Assembly: GCF_009905375.1 (NCBI RefSeq)
Contig: NC_133653.1
Coordinates: 63,399,414-63,463,413, forward strand
Source: Apium graveolens
Taxonomy: Eukaryota; Streptophyta; Magnoliopsida; Apiales; Apiaceae
Reading direction: 5' to 3'
DNA: 64,000 bases
Shown: piece after piece, positions 35,201 through 46,380 of the stretch
Position numbering within the stretch: position 1 is the first letter of the stretch
Layout: the number at the start of each line of letters is the position of its first letter
Notes under the pieces: generated by a model
What the model saw: only the letters and a program-made list of their open reading frames with translations
What the model was told of the DNA's origin: nothing
Databases searched by the model: none
Position numbers and translations under genes: made by a program

Positions 35201-36815
35201 TGTTGACTCTGTGCTGATTGAAGATATTTTAGGCACAGATGACACAACAGTTCTTGAAAGAATTGGCAAGTGAGCCAACAAATCATCTAAAAATGATGCT
35301 CACTTGCACTAGATTTTGGCTTCCCCAACAGAGTTAAAGAAGGGCAATCAGGAATTGATGTGTGTATCATATCCATATCCAGAGAATTTATTGGTGAGTA
35401 TGGTGTGTGAGGTGCTTCTATAACTAGAGATTTTGGCTGTGACTCCACATTTATTGGAGCCACATCAAATTGAACTTGAGAAGGTACAGTGACTGTGTCT
35501 TTTGCACCAGTTTGTACTGTGTGTGTACTCTGTGCATCCCCAAATGTTTTTGATTTCTTCTTTCTGGCATAAGCTTGGGGTGAGCTTGTGTCCCTAACCC
35601 TCTTGGCCTGTGCTCTTGGCTGAGAGCTTTGTTCAATAACCACATCCTTTTGGGAGGATGCAGCTAGAAGTGAGCTTTTGTCCTTTTTAAGCACTGCAGT
35701 TTGTTGGGAAACTACAATGTGGCTAGGTTGGGATTCACTCAACTCTCCAACCTTATTCTTGGGGTTTCTTTGATGTTCACCCCTTCCCTCACCTGAGTTT
35801 CCCTCCTTCACACTCCCCTCTTTTGTTTTTGTGGATTTTTCAACTGGCATCTTTTGAGAGATACCAGAGGGGGTTTTCTTTGATTTAGATTTGGAAATAG
35901 TAGTAGGTTTGGAGGCTTTGATAGGCAACTGTTTGGTCATTGGCACAGTTTCCATAGCTACTCCTGAATTCAAAGAAATAGTAGAGGTTGGAATAGTTGT
36001 AGGGATGGATGAACTTACCTCACTTACCTGAGGTGCCTGCATTACAGGAAAGTAGAACATTGGCATACCCTTGTGATGGTTGGCCCTGTTCAGATCTGCA
36101 ATAATCCTCCTCTCTTGAACCCAACAATCCAGTTTGTTTTAGGGTTCTCAAGAACTATTTCTTCACAGAGGTGGTTAGCCAATAACATAAAAAATCTGGC
36201 ATAATAAATATTCTTCCCTCTTTTATTTAACTCTCCTAATTTATAACCTAACTCAAACAAGATAAGGTCACTGAAGTTATAAAATTTTTCTGTAACTAGC
36301 ATGTATAGCATGTTAAGCATGGAAATGTTCACTGAATCAAAATTACTGATTTTTCCAGAGAAAACTTTTGTAACTACATCACACATGAAACTCCATTCCT
36401 TCCGAAGACCCATTCTCCTAATATCACTCATTTTAGAAGTGGAAAGTGCATAGTGAATGGAATTAAGCATATTGATAATATCAGTGTCAGTGTGTGGTGA
36501 AGTCACATTGTTATCAGGTATTTTGAAACATGCTTTTATCACATCACTATTGATACAGAATTCTTTACCTTTAATGGTTAGAGTGATGGTCTTATCTGTA
36601 GAGTTGTAGGTAGCAGTGGTCCACATCTCTTCAACAACTTCACAGAAGATTGTGGGTGATTCTAGCATGGCATAATTGAGCTTGCAATTCTTCACAAAGT
36701 CCATCATCTTGTGGTAGTCCTCTGATTGCTAAATACCCTTATTGACCAATGCAGTGAAATTGTTCTTCTCATAAATGAACCCAGTTTGAGACATAATCTT
36801 TACTACAGGTGCCAT
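32273..36815 (-). pseudogene. Element D: long 3' ORF (about 1,500 codons, nearly one frame)
   Basis: The start is set at 36815 by AACAATGGC, as in element A. The N-terminal 200 or so residues are globular, with FCINSDVIKACFKIP, LRKEWSF (about residue 135) and RGKNIYYARFF. A Ser/Thr/Pro/Gln-rich middle (36066-34900) follows, then an acidic stretch, a coiled coil (AENKLAKLEDRVQVIENSVA, about 34080), a Lys-rich region and a compact C-terminal domain (DYLYLCDIKEFSDLNLYLDE to RRLVLKKIEELR). From 35281 to 32273 the frame is constant, interrupted only by stops. I see no signal peptide or membrane helix, so 'env-like' describes position only. Function unknown. Confidence 0.78.
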
Positions 36816-37335
36816 TGTTAGAGAATGAAAGCTTGAAGAGAAGGAGAATAATTGCTTGAGAGAGAATGAAATAAAAGCAGTTGAATTTGAGAATGATAAA
36901 AGAAAACAATTGCAATGAAATAAGTTTTTATACTATCTCAGAAATAACTGATAAAAATAATAAAGTAAAATAAATTAACCAATAGAAATTGCCTAAAATA
37001 GCCGCTTAAAAATAAACTGTAAAAATTCCACCCATTATCCATCGTGTAATGCTTACAAACTGTAAGTATACTCGATGGATAATGTACAGGGAATTAACGG
37101 CTGAGATTAAGACAATTCGACGGATGAGGATAAACTGTTATCCGTCGAGTTTTAAAAGATTCCAGAAAAGTAATTGATTTTCATTAGCAAATAGTATATC
37201 GACGGATGACTAATCTCGATGGATAAGGGTCATCCGTCGAGATGTAAATTTTGACTTGGCCAAAATTTCATTTTAGACCTAAAAATCAACTAAATTTCTT
37301 GCTACATGACAACTTGCAAAATAACTCAGATAAAT
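36816..37335 (-). promoter_or_regulatory. Element D: ATCCGTCGAG array and TATA-like box before the 3' ORF
   Basis: Between RNase H and the 3' ORF, seven words of the ATCCGTCGAG type occur in both orientations at 37037, 37071, 37116, 37140, 37198, 37215 and 37232. About 105 bases further on the - strand is TATAAAAAC (36924-36932), and about 110 nt later the ATG at 36815. The same words form the U3 array of the LTR. The layout mirrors that of element A at 8421-9053. I infer an internal promoter. Confidence 0.55.
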
Positions 37336-38900
37336 TTAAGAGTAATTAAGCATACCTAACTCACTTACCAACCTTGAAAAGGTGGACTCATCCAGTGGCT
37401 TGGTAAAGATATCTGCAAGTTGCTTCTCACTTGGAACAAAATGTAGTTCCACAGTACCATTCATTACATGTTCCCTTATGAAATGGTACTTGATATCTAT
37501 GTGCTTTGTCCTTGAATGTTGCACTGGATTTTCAGTGATGGCAATTGCACTTGTGTTATCACAGAAAATAGGAATTCTCTCAACTTGCAAACCATAGTCA
37601 TCAATTTTTCATCCATAAAATCTGTGCACAGCAACTGCCAGCAGTAATATATTCAACTTCAGCTGTAGAAGTAAAAACTGGATTTTGCTTTTTACTGAAC
37701 CAGGACATAAGCTTGTTTCCTAAAAATTGACAGGTTCCTGTTGTACTCTTTCTATCAATTCTACAACCTGCATAATCTGCATCTGAATAACAAGTTAGAT
37801 CAAAACCAGAATCTCTAGGGTACCAAATGCCAAGGTTTGGTGTTCCTTTGAGATATCTAAAAATTCTATTAATAGCTATCAAGTGAGACTCTCTAGGATC
37901 AGCCTGAAATCTAGCACATAAACATGTAGCAAACATTATATTTGGCCTACTAGCTATTAAGTACAGAAATGAGCCAACCATGCCTCTATAACTTGAAATA
38001 TCCACAGACTTTTCAGTAGTGTTTAATTCAAGCTTAGTTGCAGTGGCCATGGGAGTTTTTGCAGATGTGCAATCCATTAGATCAAACTTCTTTAAAAGAT
38101 CAAAAATATATTTAGTTTGACTAATGAATATTCCATCACTAACTTGCTTAACTTGTAAACCAAGAAAGTAAGTTAGTTCTCCCATCATACTCATTTCATA
38201 CTTACTTTGCATCAATTTGGCAAACTTTTTGCAAAGTTTCTCATCTGTAGAGCCAAAAATAATACCATCTACATAAATTTGAACAAGTATACTAGAGCCA
38301 TTAACATTTCTGAAAAATAAGGTTTTATCTACAGTACCTCTTGTGAAGTGATTTTCCAAAAGGAACTTTGATGAAGTGTCATACCAGGCTCTAGTGCTTG
38401 CTTCAGTCCATAAAGTGCTTTCAGAAGATAATAGACATACTCTGGAAAATTTGGATCTTCAAAACCAGGAAGTTGACTGACATATACTTCTTCCACCAAA
38501 TCTCCATTCAGAAAGGCACTTTTGACAACCATTTGACAGACCTTAAAATTGGCATGGGCTGCATAGGCTAAGAAGATTCTGATGGCTTCAAGTCTTGCAA
38601 CAGGTGCAAATGTTTCATCAAAATCTATTCCTTCTTGCTGATAATAGCCCTTAGCAACCAATCTAGCTTTGTTCCTGACTACTATGCCATTTTCATCCAT
38701 CTTGTTTCTGAATACCCACTTGGTGTCTATTGGATTCTTTCCTTTAGGCTTGGGTACCAGCTTCCATACATTATTCCTTTCAAATTGGTTTAGCTCTTCC
38801 TGCATAGCTAAAATCCAATCAGGATCCAACAAAGCTTCTTCTACCTTCTTTGGTTCTTCCTTTGACAGAAAGCTGTTGTATAGACATTCATCCTGAGTTG
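37336..38900 (-). pseudogene. Element D: reverse transcriptase and RNase H (broken)
   Basis: Copia RT begins near 38900 with an [13 protein letters not shown] lead, then [29 protein letters not shown] and ALYGLKQA. A frameshift near 38340 moves it to the next frame. The catalytic block reads VQIYVDGIIFGST, with YVDG where YVDD is expected, so the second essential aspartate is lost. RNase H shows ASRPNIMFATCLCARFQ, SDADYAGC and EVEY. A second break near 37600 precedes FCDNTSAIAI, HSRTKHIDIKYHFIRE and LADIFTKPLDE. It ends at 37336. Confidence 0.92.
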
Positions 38901-39030
38901 CTCTTCTTGTTTGAACTCTAGAAGAAACATCACCAATGATAAGATCAAAGGGGTGATCTTTTGTCCATTTCCTTTGTTGAGGTAGATTAGCTCTAGATGA
39001 AGAGACCTCATGGTTTTCTTGATGTGTGAT

Positions 39031-40260
39031 TCAGTTTTGATTGCTAGAAACTCCCCCTGAGTTTGTGGATCTTTGATTTGAGATAGGGGAATTTTCTATA
39101 GGTGATCTGTCTTGACCTCCTACTCCTTTTGATAACCCGACGGATGGTGAATTTTGAGTACCGACGGATGAGGCAGGTTGTCTTCCGACGGATAACGCAG
39201 ATTGCCTTCCGACGGATGAAGCATTATGCAACTCGACAAATATTGAGTTTTGTGCTTCATTGGTAGTAGATTTGTCTGCATTATCCTTAGACACTGTTTC
39301 TTGATCACTTTCATCATCACTATCATCACTAACCATCTTCACATTGTCGAATTTGAGGCTCTCATGGTAATCTCCATCTTTCAGTCCTTCAATCTTTTTA
39401 TCATCAAACACAACATGTATAGATTCCACAACAATATTGGTTCTTAGATTGTAGACTCTATATGCTTTACTAACAGCATATCCAACAAAAATTCCTTCAT
39501 CTACTTTATCATCAAACTTCCCATTTTGATCAGTTTAATTTCTCAGGATATAGCATTTGCATCCAAAGACATGAAGAAAGTTCAGAGTTGGCTTCTTATT
39601 CTTGAACAATTGATAGGGAGTCATGCATCTTGCTTGATTAACCAGAGAAATGTTCTGAGTGTAGCATGCAATATTTACAACTTCAGCCCAGAAATATGTT
39701 GGTAGTTTAGATTCTTCAAGCATTGTCCTTGCAGCTTCAATAAGTGATTTGTTCTTCCTCTCCACTACTCCATTCTGTTGTGGAGTCCTTGCTACTGAAA
39801 ACTCATGCAGAATTCCATTTTCTTCACAAAATGCTCTCATGACAGAATTCTTGAACTCAGTTCCATGGTCACTCCTGATTCTTCTAACTTTGAAATCAGG
39901 ATGATTGTTGACTTGCCTTATGTGATTGATGATGATTTCACTAGCCTCATCTTTAGATTTTAGGAAATATGTCCAAGAGGACTTTGAGAAATCATCTACA
40001 ATTACTAGGAAAAATCTTTTCCTTGAGATGGACAATACATTGACTAGTCCAAACAAATCCATGTGAAGCAGTTACAAAGGCTCTTCAATTGTTGAATCAA
40101 GTTTCTTCCTGAATGATGCTTTGATCTGCTTCCCTTTTTGGCAGGCATCACACAATCCATCCTTTGAAAACTCCACTAGAGGAATTCCTCTTACCAGTTC
40201 TTTCTTTACCAGCTCGTTCATGGTCTTGAAGTTTAAATGGGATAGCTTCTTGTGCCATAG
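39031..40260 (-). pseudogene. Element D: integrase and acidic INT-RT linker (broken)
   Basis: In one frame with the protease. The HHCC finger is read through 40260-40070 (LSHLNFKTMNELV, CDACQKGKQIKASF), then the core with Asp in MDLFGLVNVLS, Asp in RSDHGTEFKNS and Glu in VVERKNKSLIEA, and the copia block HVFGCKCYILRN. Stops occur near 40065 and 39535. The linker (39429-39031) carries four CCGACGGAT words (39136-39217), giving a repeated peptide with SVGRQ. A GGGGGAG tract lies at 39051-39058. Confidence 0.9.
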
Positions 40261-40677
40261 CTAACTTTTATCCTGACTTGCTTTACTGAGAAAACAAGTT
40301 ACAGATTCTGCTTTAGTTGAGTTAAAATCAGCTAGGTACACATTTCCTCTTCTCACACCAGTGAGAACCACTTTGTTGCTTCTTTTATTAGTCACAACAC
40401 AGGATTCTGAGTTGAAGGTTACTGAATTGCCTTTATCACAAAGCTGGCTGATACTCAAAAGATTGTGTTTGAGACCATCCACTAAGGCAACCTCCTCAAT
40501 GATGACATTGTCCTTTGAAATTAAGCCATATCCCACAGTATAACCTTTGCTGTCATCTCCAAAAGTAATACTTGGGCCAGCTCTCTCCTTAAAATCTATG
40601 AGCAGGGTAGAATCACCAGTCATGTGTCTTGAACAACCACTATCCAAGTACCAAAGATTCTTTCTATTTCCCTGCAC
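40261..40677 (-). pseudogene. Element D: aspartic protease region
   Basis: The copia protease signature WYLDSGCSRHMTGD is present near 40640, with the catalytic DSG intact. It is followed by ITFGDDSKG, GLKHNLLSISQLCD and the gag-pre-integrase segment (VYLADFN). It lies in a different frame from the gag end at 40692, so a frameshift separates them. The enzyme would mature Gag-Pol inside the particle. Confidence 0.9.
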
Positions 40678-40691
40678 ACATCAAAATCAAA

Positions 40692-40926
40692 TCAAGTTGA
40701 TTTTGGTACCCAAGTTTTCTTGGGTCCTGCCTTGTTAGCTTTCTTTTTCTGTTTCTTAGGTCTTATCTCATTTGACTTAGGAATTTCAGATTCATCCTTA
40801 GTCATTTGGATTGGACCTTTGAAACCATTCATTGCTACAAAATTTTCATGCATATTATGACTAACAGGAAATGGCATGCTTGGTGTAAACATGTTACCCC
40901 AGTAAGGCATGCTAAATGGCATTTGT
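40692..40926 (-). pseudogene. Element D: gag C-terminal piece (left of solo LTR E)
   Basis: Met/Pro/Phe-rich sequence (MPYWGNMFTPSMPFP) continues the gag tail found at 43190-43300, followed by a Lys-rich segment (KKQKKKANKAGPKK). The first codons to the right belong to LTR E. The frame agrees with the rest of gag. Confidence 0.82.
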
Positions 40927-43189
40927 TGTGACGGCCTCAACCCCGGGGTCAGGAGTTGATGTCACTAACAACAATACTAATAAACAACATAACCCAGCTT
41001 ATTAATTATACATAATTTCGACCCCTTTACCAAGACCTTTTCCAGGTTTAAGTATGACTTAGGTTACAACCATCACAAAACCAACTTACTAAGGACAATT
41101 CAAACAATACTATCTTTATTCAGCAACTCAACAGACCCGCTTGGGTCCAACACAACTACCTCAGAGGAGCCTGACATGGAAGGAACTGGAACTCTGCCCG
41201 ACTACCACCGAAGAATCCCCTAGATATCTGCAATACATATACAAAACATTGTTGCAAGGGTGAGCAATCAATTGCTCAGCAGTACCACTATATGAATAGT
41301 AATCAAAGACAGTTTATAATAAATAATTATAGGAATAGAAATCATAACTTAATATAAAACAAGTAAAACATGTATGAACTGGATATCAAAACTAGCATGC
41401 TCTGCAAAACCAAATCATTAGTTGTGTGCTGTGCATAAATATCAATTTCAATCTTAGCATGCTTCTTTCGTTTTCAAATCTTATGTCCCATCGCAGGACC
41501 CATAAAACCATTTGTCCCGTTACGGGGACCCAAAATAATTTGTTCCGTTACGGGAACCATAAAACTTATCCCATCACAGGATCTATAAAACTTGTCCCAT
41601 CACAGGACCTATAAAACTTGCTCAGATATAAAGGTATTGGATGATCCCCGGTGAGACAGCTGATCAGGCTATCCTATAAAACTTGTCCCAGAACTCAGAG
41701 ACTAGCTAGGTCTCTATCACGCTGGGCTGGTGGTTATAATAGGGTGCGCAACCACTTCGCCTCTTATGCTAACTTCCAGGCCGTTACGGGCCTTCTGCGC
41801 ACACTCATCCAATTATCTGATCATTTTTATCCAGTTTTCCAAATCACTTACCAATCTCTTGTCAAAACAATTATAACTAGCACATTTTCCAAAACATTTT
41901 CATTCTATTCAAAATTTTAGAGATAGGTATTTTCAGAAGTTACTTTTCCCCCAAAACACAAGTTAATAAAATAATTTGAAACCCAGGGGATACGTAACTT
42001 AAATCATTCTGTTCCAGTATGTAATTTAAATCAACAATTATTCATATATACTGAACCGTAAAAGATTTGTTCAGGGGTACTTGCCTTGCAGAGCTGTACA
42101 ACTAATACCGATTGACCTTGAGCCGACACGGACGCTCAGACTTTAACGTCTAACCACTAGATTACCCTGGATTCGACTTCAACACTCAGGTCCTTCGATT
42201 GGAACCTTACTGAACTTGTCGACTGTCCACTAGGCTATCCAACGCCAACTCCTGGGCTTTCCGACTAGCACCGGAGAAACAAAGGCGGCGTCCGGAAACC
42301 GCAGAAACAGCAGGCGGGGAGGGAGGAAAATGGAAAGGAGGTAGAGAGAGAAGAAAGAGAGAGACGGAGAGTTACAGAGAGAGAGGAGAGATCGAGACTG
42401 GAGGGAGAGGGAAGTCGAGAGAGATTGATGGGGAGAAAGTGACATGAACTGAAAGATATAAAACGGGTTGAACCCGAATTTACAAGCCCTTACCCCTTTT
42501 TTTTCATATAAACCCCGCAATAAAATTTTATCTGACCCGCACTTTAACTATTTAATGAACAATTCACGGGTAATTAAAACCCGGACATTAATAAAATATT
42601 TTATAACATATCACAGATAATCAAAAGATAATAAAAATAGAATTTTCAAAATTTTAAAATAATTTTCGAAACACAAATGATACCCGTTTTTTAACGAATA
42701 AACGAAACGACACGCGGGTGAAATTAATCTCAAAAATTCCCAAAATAATTTTAAAATTCTCGGAATATTCCAAACTTAAATAAATATGAGTTTCATAATT
42801 TTTAAAGAATTTTGGAATTACATACGGATTTAACAAATAATTACAATTAGAAAATCATACATGGCTAAATAATTAAAGAAATGTTGATTTCTCAATTTTA
42901 AAAACTCCTAAAAATAATTAATAAAATTATGAAGCCATAAAATGATTTTAGGGATAACCCAAGTATTTATGGAAATAAATCCTGAATTAAATCACCTTTA
43001 AACACAAAAGTAACGTAACACAGCTTCACGACGAATTATACAATTAATACACGAACACCACAATTACACATAATCAATTAAAATATTAACAAAAAAAATA
43101 TCCAGCTGACTGAACCCATACACATATTTTATTTATGTAATTATTTAATAATTACATATTTAAACAATAAAAATATACGAGTCGTTATA
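40927..43189 (-). mobile_element. E: solo LTR (2.26 kb) inserted in the gag of element D
   Basis: On the - strand it starts TATAACGACTCG (a TGTAACG start with one change) at 43189 and ends GAGGCCGTCACA at 40927. TTTGT flanks it at 40922-40926 and 43190-43194. Near the 3' end is the palindrome AACCCCGGGGT, which resembles the ends of B1-B4, so E belongs to the same broad LTR group. It is the innermost, youngest level of the main nest. ORFs inside (41426-41920, 42230-42520) show no family signature. Confidence 0.93.
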
Positions 43190-45353
43190 TTTGTGGCATA
43201 CTATATGCAGCATAATAATGATTAGGTGCAAATGGCATATTAGCAAACTGTGCATTCATGTTCAGTGTAGGCATATCATTAACAAGCATGGGCGGCATGG
43301 CATTCATGTTAGGAAATTGAGACTGAACAGACATGGGAGTAGGCATGGCAGATTTGCAATTAACAGATAAATGATTTACACTACCACACTTGACACAGAT
43401 TTTTCTAGGAGCATATTTATCAGGTGTGTAATTATTGTGTTTGTTAATCCCTACTTTACCATTCCTATTGTTTTTCCTTTTAGTCTCTGTTTTTACCTCA
43501 ATTTTCTCAAGTCTGTCACTTAACTGTTTGACAGTCATGTGACCAACATTAGCCTTTTTCCCTTTCTTAACTTGACTTGACTCTCCTGAAACAAAGTTCT
43601 TGGAAACAGACCCATACTTCTCATTCAGCTTAATTAGTTTGGATTTGCTAATGGGCTTGCTCACAGCCAACGGATGAGGATTTTCATTATTCGACGGATA
43701 ACACTTTTTGTTATCCAACGGATAGTCCTCATCATCCGTCGAGTCTACATCTGTTAGCAGTCCATCTAACAAATTAGGTTCTAGTTTCTCTTTGTTCTTT
43801 TTCCAGGCTTCATCACAGAAAGACTCAATTCCTTGAACATTGGTGATTTGAGCATGGACATCCCTGGATGCTTTCCATGCTTTAATCACCTCTTGTTCAT
43901 GCTCGAGCTGCTTCTTCAAAATCTCTTCCTTTTTCAAGGACTCGGTTAATTCCTCCATGGCAATCTTACACTCAATTCTTAATTTCTCAAAATCAATAAA
44001 CTGAGACTCAAGCACATTATTCCTCTCACTTAAAAATAAATTGTTTTCTTTGATTTTAGCATTTTCTTTAGTAAGAGACTTAAGTGTAATACGCAAATGA
44101 TATAATTCTGTAGACATGTCATTTATGGCATCATTACACTCAGCTTTAGATAAATGTGCAAGGTTTGTAGTAATTACCTGATTGCTTGAGGAACTTGTCT
44201 CTGTCTCATCAGACTTGGCCATTAGGGCTAGATTGACATAGCTGACATCTTCATCCAAACCATCTGCTGCCCAGTCATTTTCTTATGTAATAAAAGCCCT
44301 TTCCTTTTGTTTGAGTAGATCAAAGTATTTTTGCTTGTAATCCACAGACTCAAACTTTTTCTTACTGGAATCTGACTTCCTACACTCATTGGCAAAATGC
44401 CCTGCCAAGCCACATTTGAAACATTTGAATTTTGACTTATCCACCATGTTTCTAATTGGCTTGGCTGCTCCAAAGTTCTTCTTGAACTTGAACTTGGCAA
44501 ATCTCCTGGAAAGAAATGCTAGGTGCTCATCAATGTCCTCCATGTCATCTTGGCTCAATGAATCTTCACTTTCTACTGCAAGCCCCTTGCCCTTGTTCTC
44601 ACAGACCTTTGAAGTTGATTCAACAGCTTCCATCTTTACTTCCTTCTCCTTTTCTAACTCAGCAACTAGTGCAATGGATTCTCCTTTCTTCTTTCCTCTA
44701 TCCATCCTTTCATCCTGCTCTATTTCAAGCTCATAGGTTTTCAGGATGCCTTACAGTCTCTCCAAAGTAAACTCCTTATAATCTTGTGAGTTTCTTAATG
44801 AGACTGTCATTGGTTTCCATTCCTTTGGAAGAGATCTAAGGAATTTCAGATTAGAGTCTTTAGTCTGATAGACTCTTCCATGCAACTTAAGAGCATTTAG
44901 TAGTTTTTGAAACCTACTAAAAATGTCAGTGAGAGACTCACTTTCCTCATTGTGAAAATGCTCATATTGCTGAATCAAGAGCTGCATCTTATTTTCTCTA
45001 ACTTGCTCAGTGCCATCACAGATTAACTGTATGGTATCCCATACTTCCTTGGCAGTTTTATAGTTGATAATGTTGTCAAACATGTCTGCATCAACTCCAT
45101 TAAACAAAATATTCATGGCCTTTTTATCCTTCCTGACTTGTTCAATGTCATGATCAGACCATTCATGCCTTGGCTTGGGAACGGATGGCTCGTTTCCTGT
45201 TGCAGCTCTCATTGGAACATGAGGGCCTCTTTCTATGCAGTCCACATAGGCCTCATCTTGAGAAAGCATATGAAGATGCATCTTTACCTTCCAATGATGG
45301 TAATTATCTTTATCTAGAAAAGGAATCTTGACTCCAACATCCTTCTTGTTCAT
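43190..45353 (-). pseudogene. Element D: gag (UBN2 domain, zinc knuckles, coiled coil)
   Basis: Begins MNKKDVGVKIPFLDKDNYHHW at 45353. The UBN2/gag domain (YHHWKVKM to KFLRSLPKEWKPM) is followed by a CCHC knuckle CFKCGLAGHFANEC near 44410. A long heptad-rich segment (44130-43880) precedes a second knuckle CVKCGSVNHLSVNC near 43390 and a Met/Pro/Asn-rich tail. One frame runs the whole way, broken only by TAA at 44751 and 44283. Four ATCCGTCG-type words lie at 43666-43743 in the Asp/Asn-rich stretch. Large coiled-coil gag proteins are typical of Sireviruses. Confidence 0.92.
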
Positions 45354-45400
45354 CTTGTTGAATTGTTTTAATCTTTAAACTCTTTGTAGATTAAGAGCTT

Positions 45401-45412
45401 GCTCTGATACCA
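45401..45412 (-). other. D primer-binding site (initiator Met tRNA)
   Basis: On the - strand, TGGTATCAGAGC lies two bases after the 5' LTR end (...GGGACTAACA). This is the usual primer site of copia elements. Confidence 0.93.
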
Positions 45413-45414
45413 AT

Positions 45415-46380
45415 TGTTAGTCCCTTAACAATATAGCAAGAATTGCAGAAGGGGGGTTGAATGGAATTCTTGAACCTTTTATTAAAATAAAAAATGTTCA
45501 AACATGAATACAAATATAAGTGTTTTGATTAGCACAATGCGGAATAAAAGCTTACGTGAATCAAAACATAAGTAATTAAAAATAAGAGTCTTTAAAAACT
45601 TTCCGGTGGATTTAAACAATTCCACCAGAGATATATATTATATCAAGAGAACTCTGTGTGCAAGAATGCTCACAGCTGCTTACAAATTTAAACTACTGAG
45701 AATACAGAGAAATGCTAATAATTCTGCTTACAAATGTTTCTCACTTTTTGTATCTCAGATCTTCGTTTCTATTTTGTACTTCTTGGTTTATATAATACCA
45801 AGATTACAAAGTCAAAAGACATGATCATTATTAATACTATCGGGTCTAATGCTTTGTTACTTTGTTCTCTATTACCCAGTTAATAGGCTTCCTCATTCCA
45901 TTTGCATACACCCCGACGCATGTGACCAGTTGTCACTGTCAACTGATGTTTGAATTCTTTATCCGTTGGGTTCATGATCATCCATCGGATTGTTGATCAT
46001 CCGTCGGGTTGTTGATCATCCGTCGGGTGCTTTGTAGTTTATCCGTCGGGTAGCAATCAGGCACTTGACTTCATTTCACTTATGCAGAATTACAAGACAT
46101 CATCTATGTACAATTAATCAACCTATTCTGCATATCTAGTTAAAGTCCACATGACTTATATACTACTATAGACTCTATACATGTATGCAGAAATGTGCTA
46201 CAGACTCATTATTACATAAGCTACTCACTCGATGGATAATAAATCATTATCCGTCGGGACTATAGATTTATCCGTCGGGACTAAAATTCTTATCCGTCGA
46301 GTGCTACATTATTTTACTAAGTAAAATCTACTTAGGTGTTTTGTTTGTGAAATCATCAAGTACACAACATATGCACGACA
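45415..46380 (-). repeat. D 5' LTR (966 bp)
   Basis: The LTR starts TGTCGTGCATATG at 46380 on the - strand and ends at 45415. ATCCGTCGGG-type words lie at 45961, 45980, 45999 and 46018 (19-bp period) and 46041, with four more at about 46228-46302. The TATA-like box lies at about 45786-45795. Confidence 0.92.

Larger units (their letters stand above)
31115..46380 (-). mobile_element. D: Sirevirus-like Ty1/copia retrotransposon with a long 3' ORF
   Basis: LTRs lie at 45415-46380 (5') and 31115-32085 (3'); TTCAT flanks them at 31110-31114 and 46381-46385. Without solo LTR E the element is about 13 kb. The order on the - strand is LTR, iMet PBS, gag with UBN2 domain and two zinc knuckles, protease, integrase, RT, RNase H, a roughly 1,500-codon 3' ORF, polypurine tract, LTR. 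Large size, coiled-coil gag and a 3' ORF point to the Sirevirus (SIRE/Maximus) lineage. The word ATCCGTCGGG and close variants recur about 40 times through the element. Confidence 0.95.

Noticed and set aside
32273..36815. Calling the D and A 3' ORFs retroviral envelope genes
   Set aside because: Only their position suggests it. I see no signal peptide, cleavage site or transmembrane helix.
42230..42520. A Ser/Leu-rich 96-codon ORF, possibly a membrane peptide
   Set aside because: Composition comes from GAGAGA-type simple repeats (42340-42430) within solo LTR E.
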